Shown here one piece after another: positions 24,296 to 37,800 of a stretch of DNA of 64,000 bases (the first letter of the stretch is position 1; each line of letters starts with the position of its first letter). The translations under genes and the position numbers were made by a program. The DNA comes from Salvia splendens (Eukaryota > Streptophyta > Magnoliopsida > Lamiales > Lamiaceae). Below the pieces are notes generated by a model. The model was given only the letters and a program-made list of their open reading frames with translations, did no database searches and was not told where the DNA came from. The DNA lies in the NCBI RefSeq assembly GCF_004379255.2, contig NC_056046.1, positions 3,596,001-3,660,000 of the forward strand, given 5' to 3'.

Positions 24296-27200
24296 ATGAG
24301 GGGAGGTGATGGAATCCTCGGAGTGAGGAGTAGCGCCAGATCACCCGAAGCAAACAGTCCCAAAATCCGAACTCAGTTTCTGAAAAGACGAGAAAAATGG
24401 CTAGTGATTCTCGGCGTAGCGCTTCACGCAATCTACATGCTCAGCATTTTCGACATTTATTTCAAGACCCCAATCGTCCACGGCATGGAGCCCGTCACGC
24501 CGCGGTTCTCGGCCCCTGCGAAGCGCCTCGTGCTGCTCGTTGGTAGTTATTTTCTATGAACTTCGCATTCCACACAAGCTGTTTGATTTTTTGCCTGAAC
24601 GAGTTTGTTCTGTTTTGACTGCAGCGGATGGTTTGAGGGCGGACAAGTTTTTCGAGCCTGATTCAAATGGGAGCTACAGGGCGCCGTTCTTGAGGAGTGT
24701 GATCAAGGAGCGTGGTCGTTGGGGAGTGTCGCATGCCCGCCCCCCTACGGAATCGAGGCCTGGACATGTTTCTATCATTGCTGGTTTTTATGAAGATCCT
24801 AGTGCTGTTACTAAAGGTAGGGTAGTAATTTAAGTATTTGGATCAATGCTGGTTTGTAGTGATATTTCTTTTGCTTAACTTAGCTTGGTAGCTTAAGATG
24901 TGTTAATGGTGGAGAGGAATCAAGATTTAGTACATTCTGTTATGATAAGTGTTTTGAGATGTCTACATTATTGTTTTTTTTTCAAATTTGGTCACTTGAT
25001 ACTGTTTCATTCTAGGATGGAAAGCAAATCCGGTTGAGTTTGATTCTGTGTTTAATAGGAGCCGGCATACTTTTGCATTTGGCAGCCCGGATATAATCCC
25101 TATATTTTGTGGTGCCTTGGAGCATAGCACATGGAACTCTTATCCTCATGAATATGAAGATTTTGCGACTGGTTTGTTACTTTATTTTCTTTTTTTCTTT
25201 TTTGGTCTTAGGTCGATTCTTTGTAACTTAGTATATGAATTCTGCAGATGCATCATTTTTGGATGAATGGTCACTGGATCAATTCGAGGGCCTCTTGAAC
25301 AGGTCTAAAGAAGATGTGAAACTGAAGCAGCTTCTTCAACAAGATAATCTTGTTGTATTCCTGCACCTGCTTGGTTGTGATTCAAATGGTCATGCTCATC
25401 GGCCTTACTCAACCATATATCTCAATAACGTTAGAGTTGTTGACCAAATTGCTGAAAGAGTTTATAATATTGTTCAGAATTACTTCAAGGACAATTCGAC
25501 AGCCTTTGTTTTTACTGCTGATCATGGGATGAGTGACAAAGGTCAACCATACTGACTCACTCGTACTCTCATTTTATAAGTGTGCTGAGAATTCTTTGAA
25601 TACTTGACTTTGGGGCATTCACATGCTGATAGCTATCTTTGATCTTGAAAGGGAGCCATGGAGATGGGCATCCCTCAAACACTGACACTCCCCTCGTTGC
25701 TTGGGGAGCTGGTGTTCGACCACCTGTTCGAACTTTTGAAAACCATCACCATGAAAACACTGTCCGCTTTGTTGATGACCATGTTCATGACATGCCTACA
25801 CCAGCCAACTGGGGTCTCAATGGCATCGAGAGACAGGATGTGAATCAAGCTGATATAGCACCATTGATGGTTGTACTATTAATCAAATAGTGAATTATAA
25901 GTTCCATTTGAATTGCCTACCTTTATATTTAACATTTTCTTTGGAACTTTTGACAGTCAACTCTTGTAGGTTTGCCGTGTCCGGTTAACTCAGTTGGAAA
26001 TTTGCCGCTTGAATATGTTAATCTTAGTAAGGTAAGCTGGCAATGTAATGAAAGCTTAAAAAAGTGGGATTTATCTTTTACGAATCTAAACTTGAAGTAT
26101 GTAATTACTCGTAGTCTTTATTTTATAATAATATGAATCATTGAATCTTCACTATTGCAACTTTTTCCATTATGTCTAAGATTTCTTATAGAGATATGAA
26201 AATGTGTACCAGGTCGACGAAGTTGAGGCTGTGTTGGCTAACACAAAGCAAATTCTCAATCAATTCCTTCGGAAATCACGTATCCTTCGCACAGCCATCA
26301 CCGTGGTTATATTCTAACTTTTGCTTGAAAATGTGTCTAGTTTGTTGCAGTTGGAACTAAGCCTCACGGAAGCTCTAATATTTTTCTATCTTTTACTCAC
26401 TCTCCAACTACATTGTTTCCTTAATAATAAGACAAGAATTAAAGCAGTCAAACTTGTTGCGTTTCAAGCCTTTCAAACCATTGAACAATTATTCTTTCGT
26501 CTTGGATCAAATTGAGCACTTGATATCCATTAGCGATTACGAGGCTGCAAAAACCCTATCTGAAAATCTCCGAAGTTTGGCACTAGAAGGGCTTCACTAT
26601 TTTCAAACATATGATTGGTTTCGGCTGATGACTGTAATTTCTCTTGGCTACCTTGGATGGATGGTTTATCTGATGATCCATGTGTTGCAAGAGTATACCT
26701 CGTTGCCAAGAAAGTTTTTCCGAAACGACCAATCAGTTCACCTGCAGACAAACATGAAAAAGGTATTAAAACAAACTATTCTACAACATTTTGTGCTTCT
26801 ATACAATAGGCTAATTAATCTTCCCTCGACAGATATACTTCTCGGGATGTCTCCTGATGGGGTTGGTGTGTGTTATACTGCTAGTCGAACATTCTCCTCC
26901 TCTCTATCATGCATACTTTGCAATGACAATTTTTCTTTGGGTCCGAATTTTCCGTGAATATCGGTTTCTGAGAGCACTTTGGAGATACATGCTTGGAAAA
27001 GAAATACGTTATTTTGCAAAACTTTTGGGCAGCTTTATTGTATCGGTCTTTGTTCTTGAAATCCTGGTATGCACCATTTCTATGATATTGATCCGTGTAA
27101 TTTTCCAGGGCATCCCTGAGTACTCTGGATCTCATTCTTGGTTTCTCTTGTTCCAATTTCAACAGGTTCAAAGCTTCATGGACAGGAAAATCTATACATG

Positions 27201-29124
27201 GATTTTCTTGATTATTGGGGTTATTGCTTCACTGTATCTTCTATACACTTTGCCATGGGGCTCGGGATTGCCAGTTTTTGTATGGTTAGCATGCTGGTTC
27301 TTGTCAATTTTTACTTTGATGCCTGCTGAAATCCCAGATAATACTAAACTAGTGTAAGTTCCTGTTTAATATAAACATTTTGGTTTGTTAATTGTTATAC
27401 CGAATTACCAGTGTTAAATTAGTATAAGTGGAATTTCTGAAACCCCTCTAAATATTCATCACCGTCTTAGTCTTTTTTATGGTCACCAGACTCAGCAAGA
27501 ATGAACAACTTTTTTCTACCTCGTTGAATGTCATCTTGCAGAGTTTCCAGTGGATTACTGATTGTGATAATCGGAGTAGCGTCAAGATACCAGGATATGT
27601 ATTCTAGAGAGAGTAAATATTGGTTTTCTCTCACTCATGAAGTGCAGAAGTCCAAATCGAATATCATTTTCCTCTTTCAGGTATCTACAGGTCCTAGTTG
27701 ATTCATCATGTCAATTGTGTGATGTATTTCTTCTACTGAATACCTGATGCAATACTTTTCCTGCAATACAATAGGTATTGCTGGTTGCTTTTTCAGCAGT
27801 TATGGTGCCCTTATCAACAAATCGTAGAGCAGAGAAGCAAGAATTGCTTGTATTACACCAAGTGATAAATTGGTCAATTGCTGGTATGTTTAGCCTTTTC
27901 TTTTCTTTGCTATTGATGGTTACACCAAATAAACTGATCGAATTGTTTACTTTATCTTCTTCACAGGTGTATCGATCGTTCTGCCACTTTTCTCACCAAC
28001 TGGTCTCTTGTCAAGGCTTACTTCCATATATCTCGGTTTTGCACCTGCATTCCTCCTGCTTTCTATAGGGTAATCTCATGCTTTTAACAAATTACCTACC
28101 AATCAGGCAGTTTTTTGAATTAATGAGACTTTTTTGTGGTCGCGTGGGTTTACCTTTTTGCGCAGATATGAAGCCGTATTCTATGGTGCTCTTGCACTTG
28201 CGCTTATGGCATGGATACTTTTCGAAAATGCTTATCTCCACATAAGTCAGACGAGCAAATCTTCAAGTTCTACTACTTCAGCTATGGAGGATGACCTGAT
28301 TTCGGAATCTAATGAAAGATGCTTGCAGTTGTCTGACATGCGCATTCCCTTAGCATTTGTGAGTGACAAATGCACCTACATATAACCTCGTGCAGCTCCT
28401 CATGTCTCGTGCTTCTTATTTCTTTCTGTCTGCAGATGGTCTTCTTCAACATTGCATTCTTCGGAACTGGCAACTTTGCAAGTATAGCTAGTTTTGAGAT
28501 CTCTTCCGTTTATCGGTTCATCACAATCTTTAATGTGAGTACTAACCCTCTAGTTTGCCACATTGCGTTTCTCAGTTTATCCTCCGGTGCTAACTTCGTT
28601 CAATTTGCTCCCCATTGCAGCCGTTTCTGATGGCAGCCCTGCTCATTTTCAAATTGCTGATACCTTTCGTTCTCGTTGTGTAAGTACAGTTATCCCGCTT
28701 GCTGCATCATTCGGAATTGATTTCATTCCTGATGCCTCTGATTTTTAATTTAATTATATCATGAAACGCAGGTGCACGTTTACTGCAATTACCAAAATGG
28801 TGAAAGTTCCGTTGCTGGGATGCTATTTTCTGGTGATAATCTGCTCGGACGTCATGACAGTTCACTTCTTCTTCCTGGTATGGTCTCTGGATCTGATTCT
28901 ACATAAGAACGAAACACGCACACACAGTCGTTAACATGAAGGACGTGGTGTGGTGACAGGTACGGAATACGGGAAGCTGGATGGAAATCGGGAACAGCAT
29001 CAGCCATTTCGGAATCATGAGCGCTCAGGTTGTTTTTGTGCTTCTGCTGTTTGCTGTCACCACTCTTTACACTAAACACATCCAAATTAGATCATCCAAA
29101 CGCCATTCTCGAAAGCAAATGTGA
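24296..29124 (+). CDS. PIGN: GPI ethanolamine phosphate transferase 1 (PIG-N)
   Basis: ER membrane enzyme that adds ethanolamine phosphate to the first mannose of the GPI anchor. Eighteen GT-AG exons: 24296-24542, 24625-24816, 25016-25171, 25248-25541, 25652-25869, 25957-26031, 26213-26279, 26437-26762, 26833-27066, 27166-27353, 27542-27680, 27775-27883, 27967-28069, 28166-28358, 28436-28534, 28621-28679, 28772-28877, 28960-29124. All phases agree, giving 989 residues. After one N-terminal anchor ([15 protein letters not shown]) comes an alkaline-phosphatase-like lumenal domain: [10 protein letters not shown] near residue 83, [14 protein letters not shown] with the Thr nucleophile, [16 protein letters not shown] with metal ligands. 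The second half is a series of membrane segments ending in a basic tail. It sits next to a GPI-anchored AG-peptide gene, but that is probably chance. No lesion seen. Confidence 0.95.
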
Positions 29125-29275
29125 TTTTTCACATTCCTTTTCTTCTCAAACTTCTTCACTCAATTCATTCAAGCCCAAATTTTGTAGCTAATGATTTGCA
29201 ATTTTGTACAAGTAAAAGAATTGATTTTTCCTTCTGGGTTCTATTTCTTTTCGATTTCTGTAGCATCCTTATCTG

Positions 29276-30261
29276 CAATGGCGGATCCAGAAACCGGAAT
29301 TCGTGGGGTCGGACATAGTGAACAATATTTTTATTATTTCCTAATTTTATGGCGTCTTTTCGTTGCTTCCTCCTTCGCCGTCGTCCTCATACACCCTACT
29401 AAAGTAATCAAACAACGTGTTGTAAATATCATCGTCGTCGTAAATACATTTTCATGCTTGAATACGTTGTCGAAATAAGTAGCGTAGAAATCACAATGGC
29501 CTTAAACAATATGCATCCCTTTTTTTACTTCATTTACAAAAATTTAAATTGTCAAATTCCATGATTTGATAATAAGTCTTTTAGACAAAAAAAGCAATAA
29601 AAGTTATAAATATTTTGTTATTGAAAATAGATATTTTACATTTAATTAAAATCATAAATAAATACTACTCCTGATGGTCTCATAATTAATTAAAAAGTTA
29701 TGAAATTATTTAGCACAACTTTTTATATTTTGAAATTATCTATTTTTATTACTTTATTAAAATAAGATAGATATGTATATAAAGTTACCAATCCATTATT
29801 TTTGAAAAAAATAGTTACAGAATTAAATTGTATAGGTATTAATTTAATATTAGTAGCCATTACAGTTAATTACTTACTTTAATTAGTAGAAGTATTCATT
29901 TATTAGTGATCACACAGTGAAAAGTTAATTAAGTGAATTATCAAAATTGAAAATTAAAACTATTATATTATTTTGCAGTAATTTAATACGCAATCAAAAG
30001 AAATGGAGTAAAAAGTGATTCAAATAACCATCTTCTTCTTTCCCTCTTCTCGCCTGTAACTCTATTTTCATTCTCTGCATTTCAATTTTTTTCATATTCT
30101 TCCTCTCATTTATTCGAACTACTTATATAAGAACAGTGACAACTGACAAACTCTCTTTCCCGTGGGGTCGACGGTGACTTCAAAGGGCAGAACTAATGGA
30201 GTTACATTGGCCGGCGGTGGGGTCGGTCGACCCCGCTCGACCACACCTGGATCCGCCAGTG
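29276..30261. mobile_element. Non-autonomous hAT element, 986 bp, perfect 8 bp TSD
   Basis: Left end CAATGGCGGATCCAG (29276-29290), right end CTGGATCCGCCAGTG (30247-30261): inverted repeats with one mismatch in 15, in the classic hAT CARTGGCGG form. The flanking 8 bp CTTATCTG at 29268-29275 and 30262-30269 match exactly. GTGGGGTCG words recur near both ends as subterminal repeats. The interior is AT-rich with no transposase. It lies about 150 bp after the PIG-N stop, so it may be inside the PIG-N 3' UTR or just beyond. Confidence 0.92.
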
Positions 30262-31803
30262 CTTATCTGTACAAGACTATAATGATTTTAAACCTCATGC
30301 AAGTATTGATTATTGAAAATATAATACACATATGGTGCATTGAAAAATGTACTCCTATCTATTGTTTTTTCATTTTAGTTCATTCACCAAAATTAGTCTA
30401 TCCAGTTAATTTATTTTCTACTAATAATGCTTCATTCATATTTTCTCTGTCTTATTTTATCAATATTGTATTAAAATTGATAGTATCAGTTACTATCAAG
30501 ACTATTTTTTTCAGACGGAGAGATAGTAACATCTAAAATGTACTCCACTTCCTCTATCCCAATAAATGTTTCTCGCTTTTTTCTTTGTCCCACTAAAATA
30601 AATTAAATGTACTCAGATTTAATTAATCAACCAAAAGTCCAAAACAACTAGTGACTAGTTTAATTATTTTGATCAACTCTATGATTTTAAGATGTGTAAA
30701 ATAATAAAATATGATAACTTTTAAAATAGCCGATTTAATGGGTATGAAATTTGAATGTCTCTAGCTGGGCTCATTTTCATGAGACGTGGTCTGCGTGTAA
30801 ATAATTCATTCATGCATGAACCCTATCATTATTTTACGACATAATTTAACAGTAAGATTTTTATTCTCGTAGAATCAGCTCACGTGTAATCATATCTTCA
30901 TAATTAAAAAATGCATCGTAATTCTATATTCAAAGCAAAATAATTTAGATCTGCTAAAGGATAGCTTCAAACACAAGACGCCAAAATAATCGACACAAGT
31001 ATTATGCATGCACATACGTTGTCAATTTATATGTTTGTGAATTTTACACATATTAATTCGATATAGTGAAACGTGATTTCGATTGGATTTAATACTATAT
31101 TACATACCTTTTCAATTTAAAGTATTTATATATGTTTGTGAATTTTACTCATATTCATAACATATTGTGAAATATAATCTCGATAGATTTAAATAATACT
31201 ATTACTAATATAGATGTCATTCAATACATGTAATATTACTAATATGTCAAAACACTACATTATTGAAAAAAAACATTACTGGTATAATATACTAGTAAAT
31301 ATAAAATCTCATCGTAATTTATAAATAATTAGAATGAAATTAAACGAAAAAAGACATTGGCATTTGTCTTTCTCCAAACAGCTATAATTTAATTAATTGT
31401 TAATGAAAAAAAGATGTGGGACCGCGTGCACATGCCTTAATGAACAGACAGCGTAACATTAATTTCAACTTAGCTGCTCTTTCTATAATAAACTCACTGT
31501 ATTAATTTTCCACCGACATTTTATTCTCCTAAGTCCTAAACAATTAAATACTCCCAAGTCCTAATCCACTAGTTCTCACCTGGATTTGGATGTAAACGAT
31601 TCTGCCAAAATAAATCTAAAAAGTCAAAAAATTATTTTACTTACAAATTAGCAATTATATATAAATAGTGGTTAGATGATTCCAGAAAATACATTTCAAA
31701 AAATTCTCTAATATCTAGAAAAATAATTAAAATAGGGATAATGAAAGGGATGGGCATGAAAAATCATGTGATTGGAACAGAAGATGCGGCGGAGACATGG
31801 TTA

Positions 31804-32056
31804 CTCCCTCTCATTAAAATATTCACAAATCCATAGAGTTTTCCCATTTTTCTCTATCCCTATAAACACTACAATTAAATAATCATGATTCAATTATTTC
31901 AAAAAATATTATTTATTGTATTAGAAGTAATTAATTGTATACACATATTAATTATTACTATAATTAATTAACATTAAAAAGATGGGAGTATTATATTTTG
32001 GTGCGGATAATGTAACGATTGTAAATTGTTAATAAAAAACGGACAGACAGAGGGAA
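31804..32056. mobile_element. Stowaway-like MITE, about 253 bp
   Basis: Left end CTCCCTCTCATTAAAATATT and right end GGACAGACAGAGGGAA are degenerate versions of the Tc1/mariner Stowaway terminal repeat (CTCCCTCYGTCCC type), and a TA dinucleotide flanks both sides. The ends have several mismatches, so it is an old copy. Confidence 0.5.
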
Positions 32057-32746
32057 TATTTTGAACGTTATCCTAAGTCATAACTCAAGAGCAGTGTTAG
32101 AAATTTTAATACTAAGTATTATTGAAGCACACTAGCATTGTTTTGAAAAAACAAAAACAATTTTAATCAATTAACAAAACTGCAGTAAGTGGAGAGCAGA
32201 AGCAGTGGGATTAAGTGTGCGAATTAGTAGGTCTAAAACCACATTAAGCTTTTTAATTTTCTATCAAAAAGCAAGATAAAATTTGGTCATCCATCTTTGG
32301 TAGTAGACGACGTATTATCGTATCAACCTCGTTTTTTCAATAATTTCAATTGAATACGCTTTATTATCAACAAATTTAGTACACTAAATTAAAGAATGTT
32401 TTTAAAAGTTATTACTAGTATTATCTTTATTCAATAAATTTAATTATTAGAATTGACAATAAAAAGGTATAGCACATAAAAAATTTCACTTTTAGATAAA
32501 AGGAAAATTGACTCTCGCTGTCTATGAAAAATGAAAAGCTTTCAATAATGGCAGAAACATGCGTAAACAAACACCGTCTAGCCACGTAGGCTCATCCAGC
32601 ATAAAACCGGGGCCCACTTCCAGCCCACAACGTCCGTGATTAGTGCTGGACACAGAGGCGCGTCGCTCCCACGCCCCCACCATATCCTATATCTCCCTTC
32701 CTCAAAATCTAAACCCTCACTCCCTCTCTCTAAACACCCACATTCT

Positions 32747-32764
32747 AGAGAGAGAGAGAGAGAG
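32747..32764. repeat. (AG)9 microsatellite in peroxidase leader
   Basis: Perfect AG run ending two bases before CAATGG of the peroxidase start, so it lies in the 5' UTR. GA repeats in plant leaders are GAGA-factor/BPC candidates; the effect here is unknown. Confidence 0.85.
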
Positions 32765-32766
32765 CA

Positions 32767-33783
32767 ATGGCGTCGCCACTCCTTCACCTGCTCGCCCTCT
32801 CCGCCCTCCTCCTCCTCAACCCCGCATTCGCCGCAGGAAGCAAGCAGCGCCGCCAGCGCCAGCAGCCCTACCTGAGCACCACCTACTACAGCAAAACCTG
32901 CCCCAAATTCGAGCAGATCGTGCAGGACACCACCACCAACAAGCAGATCTCCTCCCCCACCACCGCCGCCGCCGCCCTCCGCCTCTTCTTCCACGACTGC
33001 TTCGTCGGCGGCTGCGACGCCTCCGTCCTCGTCTCCTCCACCCGCTTCTCCAAATCCGAGCGCGACGCCGACATCAACCTCTCCCTCCCCGGCGACGGCT
33101 TCGACGTCGTCGTCCGCGCCAAGACCGCCCTCGAACTCGCCTGCCCCGGCGTCGTCTCCTGCGCCGACATCCTCGCCGTCGCCACCCGCAACCTCGTCGT
33201 CATGACCGGCGGCCCCTTCTACCCCGTCAAATTAGGCCGCCGCGACGCCCTCTCTTCCCGCGCCGCCGACGTCGAGGGCAATCTCCCCCGCCCTACCATG
33301 TCAATGCCCCAAATCATCCAAATCTTCCAATCCAAAGGCTTTTCGATCCAGGAAATGGTCGCATTAACCGGAGCTCACACCATCGGATTCTCTCACTGCT
33401 CCGAATTCAGCGCCAACATCTACAATTACAGCAAAACCTCCGAATCGGATCCAGCTTACTACCCCGAATTCGCGAGATCGCTCCGAAGCGCCTGCGCCGA
33501 TTACCGCAGAAACCCTACGTTATCCGTATTCAACGATGTGATTACGCCGAACAAATTCGACAATGTGTATTACAACAATGTGAAAAAGGGGTTAGGGCTT
33601 TTGGCGTCGGATCACGGATTGAGCTCGGATCCGAGGACCCGAGGGTTCGTGGAGCTGTATTCGAGAGATCAGAGGGCATTCTTCGCGGCATTCGCGAGCG
33701 CGATGCAGAAGCTCAGTGTCTATGGCGTCAAAACTGGGAGGAATGGGGAGATTCGGCACAGGTGCGATGCTCTCAACTTTTGA
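32767..33783 (+). CDS. Secretory class III peroxidase, intronless
   Basis: Secreted heme peroxidase using H2O2 to oxidise wall phenolics. Single exon, 338 residues. Signal peptide residues 1 to about 23 (LLHLLALSALLLLNPAFA). Distal site RLFFHDCF with Arg72 and His76; proximal heme ligand His204 in LTGAHTIGFSHC. The CADI motif and the expected cysteine pattern (Cys45, Cys78, Cys83 and later ones) are present, as is the terminal RHRC. Most class III peroxidase genes have three introns; the intronless form and sequence resemble the Arabidopsis PRX31/41/63/65-like group. Codons are extremely GC-rich at third positions over about the first 500 bases and relax to ordinary usage after about 33300, so overlapping frames stay open across this gene. 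No lesion. Confidence 0.95.
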   Translation: MASPLLHLLALSALLLLNPAFAAGSKQRRQRQQPYLSTTYYSKTCPKFEQIVQDTTTNKQISSPTTAAAALRLFFHDCFVGGCDASVLVSSTRFSKSERDADINLSLPGDGFDVVVRAKTALELACPGVVSCADILAVATRNLVVMTGGPFYPVKLGRRDALSSRAADVEGNLPRPTMSMPQIIQIFQSKGFSIQEMVALTGAHTIGFSHCSEFSANIYNYSKTSESDPAYYPEFARSLRSACADYRRNPTLSVFNDVITPNKFDNVYYNNVKKGLGLLASDHGLSSDPRTRGFVELYSRDQRAFFAAFASAMQKLSVYGVKTGRNGEIRHRCDALNF

Positions 33784-34797
33784 AGAGAAAAATAAATTAA
33801 ATTAATTTTAGTTACTATTTGTTTTCGATTTCATTATCATAATTCGCTAGTGGTGTAATCAAATCAATGTGTGTATTTATACCGAGTTTTCTTGAAGATT
33901 AATACAGTTTTTGTATGGATTCTCCTCTGACTTTGTGGATACTATTTTTGTTCCAATTTATGTGTTCATCGTAGTTTTGATGATAATGCGAAGGTATTTA
34001 AGTTGGTGAATTAATAAAAGAAGTGTTTTTTTCCTTTTTTAATCACTCTGATTGTACATTTGTATGAGGGAGACAAGGCGATGAAATTTCGGTTAAATAA
34101 TGAAATTGGGAAAGAAATCATTGTTGTCGCAAGTAATAATGAAGAGAGAGCGAGCGTATGAGTGCGAAACTGTTGTGTTTTTAAATGACTTGTATATTAG
34201 TGATTAATTTCAGGGTACAAATGATAAATTCACAGTTTATTTTATTAATTAATGATTAATTGAGCTAGTTTGAGATTAGTTAAATAATTTACTCCTACTA
34301 GATAATTTAATTACTCGAGTACTTTGATTTGGATTAAATGGCGAACTAAAATTCAAATTGAAATCACAGAGCAAAATAGTTAAAAATCTAGAAACGAAAT
34401 TAAACTGAACCAAATCTATTGCAATTTGCAAGCAAACCAGATAAAAGCCCAGAAACAATCGAACCAAAATTAGAAACAAAGATGTGGTCGAGAAATCGAA
34501 CACATGCCTTAATCGAAACCAAAATTGAAATGAAATCAACCCAAAATTAGAGGCCGAGAAGTGGCTTGGAATCGAACCAATATGCGACACAGAGTTGCAC
34601 CAAAATTAAACACAAAATCAAAAACCAAGAAACAGAGTAGCCGCTATGTTGTCCATCATTAACTAACTTAACAAATCGGTAATGAAGTCTTTTGATTTTC
34701 TCCACGCAAAATACATTATTTAAATTTTATTAAAACTTGTTTTACATTAAGGTAAACATTATTTTGTTGGATTACAGATTGATACATATTTAAGTCA
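33784..34797. other. Intergenic
   Basis: Peroxidase 3' UTR followed by AT-rich DNA. Short ORFs (for example minus strand 34276-34590) have no recognisable product. I see no other feature. Confidence 0.6.
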
Positions 34798-34807
34798 AAT
34801 TAAAATT

Positions 34808-37800
34808 GTGATAACTGCTCCAAAAGTCATGAACTTTGCCAAAAGTTTGATTTTTCCCATGAACTTTAAAAGTTGCACGAAAAGTGACGAACTTTGCCAT
34901 CGTGTTCCGATTTCCCAAGTCGGGTTTTTCGGCTAAGTAGTGTGCTGACGTGTGTATGTGTCTGACGTGGGTGATGTTGTGGATGCTGATAGGTGCAATA
35001 ACACATGGAATAAAAATTAGAATAAATTTATTAAAATTATTAAATTTTATATTTTTTAAATCTCCTAACATAAACCACCTCCCCCACCCCCAAATTGTAA
35101 GATGTAAAAAACGACCGGACAACCCTAACATCAAAAATCAAACTTCAACCCTCTAAAAACAGCGGCGTGAAAATCGGAACGGGGGGGTGTCACGCCCCCA
35201 TTTTCTAAGGATAGAAAACACGGTTGATCGCGACTAGGGGAGGATTAAAGAAGCGGGGAAGAAAGGAGAAAACGACACAACTCGACCATAGCTCGAAACA
35301 AATGGGAATAGCTCGAATAAAATCAGAGTATCATTTCAACAACTAACAACTCCAAATGAAAATATCTCAATAATACACGAACTCAAAAGAAACAATATTT
35401 AGCGGAAGCATTTCGAGAGTAGAATAATGCTATGTATGAAGACACAACATATTCTAGGCATTTGATAGACATTCTTCACTTTTATGCTCAACACCCACCG
35501 CGCTCGTCACAGCTCAACCTGCACATTTTTAAAAGAAATGCAGGGCTGAGTACTTGATGCACTCAGTGGACTCATGCCGAAAACATTTTCAATAAAAATA
35601 TTTATCATGTCATTAACGAGTGACCTCGGGGTTTTAACTTTGAAAGAGCCCGAGTCACTAAAATATTTCACTAACATCATCATCGCTATCAACCTCAACA
35701 TCATCGTCCTCAACATCATCAACATTACCATACCATATCTGAACATACATGACAAGGAATGTGGCCACATTCCAAGCCACTAGACCGGCCAACTCAAAGA
35801 GATAGCGCACGATCTACGGGGTGTACACTAGCCTGAGTAGGGACTCACTCCCTAGTCAGACCCGAATTCGATTAACCATACATGACAAAAGCCACTTCAG
35901 ATAGGTCCCATAGCAACATAAAAATATGGCATGACAAACATATTTCGCAAAAATAAATATACTTAGGACATAGTCCTTATTTAAAAAGAAAGCTCACCTC
36001 ATTTGTTTATCTCCTCAATCAACTTTATGATCCGACCTCAAAAGACGTGCACAAAATTCACCCTTTTCAAAAGAACATGATATGCTAAAATTAGACTTTG
36101 CAAATATAACACATGTTTAATACAATGCATGTGCCCTATATGGTGTTCATTTTATCCTCGCTCATCCTTAGCATAAATTTGTAAAGCTCTCGTATCTTAA
36201 TTAAAATTGAGATTTCATTAATTTCATTAAGCAGCCCAACGATCAACAACCTGCCCAACTCACTTCAAGAACTAAGCCCGCTGCCCCAAAAGCTAAACTA
36301 GATCATCAATATATATAAAAAAAATCATTAGCCTAACAAAACTACACTAGCCCACGACTAATTCCCTTTCCCTTCATTTCAATTTGAATTCCATATTGCT
36401 TGAAACTAACAAAATAGATATTATTATCAAACGAGCTCAAAATCTAAAAGAGAACTCACTCGTTCCAATTTCATGTGCTCAACAATGATTTAGATGCTTC
36501 AGCAATCCATTGAATTAATCTCATTCCTAGAGGAAATGAACGCTCGATCAAGGCATCTGCTGTCTCTCTCGATTCTCAATTACCACTTCTCACCCTTACT
36601 GCTATTTCACTTCTCCCTCAACCTCAAAAGTAAATGCCAAAACAGGAGTCACCCATTTGAAATTCCAAAACCAGAAACTCAAAACCCTCTCTTCTCTCTT
36701 CACTTTCTTGCGTAAAATCGTAGGATCCCAATTTCATATACCCACCGCCGCTGCTCTTCTGCTGAATCCACCGTCCCTCCATCGCAGTCATCTCCCCCCT
36801 CTCTTTCTTCCCCAAGTTCATATCACACTATTTCACTCCGTCAGAGCTGCTGCGACAAATTGTGCACCCAAGGTTCCGTTGTTTTCCACCACGCTTCTAA
36901 TGCCACCAATTCTGTTTCTCATCTCTGCCACCATTCTCGCTGCAGAGCTGCCTCGGCGGCTTCACCGCCATCGCCGGTATCCAATCACGCCGCTGCTCCA
37001 GCCGCCATAGTTTCCGGCCTGCTGTCAACACACCCAGGTACTCAACCTACTCCGAGGTGTCGTCTCCACCGTTACGCTGCCCTCCATTGTCGCCGGCTTC
37101 GCTAACTCTCCTCTTTCTCTCATTTCACCCCACCAAAACCAGCCCCAAATTCTAAAGTTCAACATCTCTTCTCTAAACAAAACTAGAAGCCACGCCCTTC
37201 CATCTCTTCTCTTCGCGTAATCATCTCCGGCACCGCTTAACTGCTGTTCGGGGTTGTTTTCATCGCTGTTGTTGCCGGACACGCACAGGCAGCACTGTCG
37301 TCTCCTTGTGTGGTGAAAAATCTGCCTTTGATTGCTTTTATTCTCTGCCCTCTCCGTCGCTGCTGATCTCTGAATCACCGCCACCGCTGCTTGATCGTTG
37401 CCACCCCGCTGCAGCCGCTGAGATCGCCGCTGCTGAACGGACGTTGCTGCTCCGCCGGGACAGCCTGTCGTGCTACTGCTGTTCGCTGTTTCTCCGTGAC
37501 AAATCGATGCCGCTGCCATCTCCTATCTCACGTTCTCTCCTATCTCACGTTCCCAAATTCAGAGAAACCAACTTCCTTTCACTTTCCTCTTCTCAAATCT
37601 CGCACTATCTCTCTTTTATCTAGTTTCTGATTCTCGATTTTTGTTGGAATCAATAGAATCTGATGAAACGTGGAGTCATGGAGAGATATGTATAGGTATA
37701 AACTGATTTCATGAGATCATGGGAAGGTAGAAATTGATTTGTTCCAGATTTTGTGGAACAGAATAATTGTTGAGTGAAAGGTAATCTCATGTTAAATTCT

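Larger units (their letters stand above)
30270..32766. other. Intergenic with MITE remnants and peroxidase promoter
   Basis: AT-rich, no genes. It contains one Stowaway-like MITE (31804-32056, listed separately) and a lone MITE-like end near 30541 (CTCCACTTCCTCTATCCC). The 100 bases before the peroxidase are CT-rich and hold a GA microsatellite. Confidence 0.55.

Noticed and set aside
32578..32994. Glycine/glutamate-rich minus-strand ORF over the peroxidase start
   Set aside because: It is a shadow of the GC-rich peroxidase codons and GA/CT repeats, with no recognisable motif.
36494..37630. Ser/Pro/Leu-rich ORFs on both strands as a gene within the solo LTR
   Set aside because: CT-rich low-complexity sequence keeps several frames open; no domain, no start context and several competing frames.
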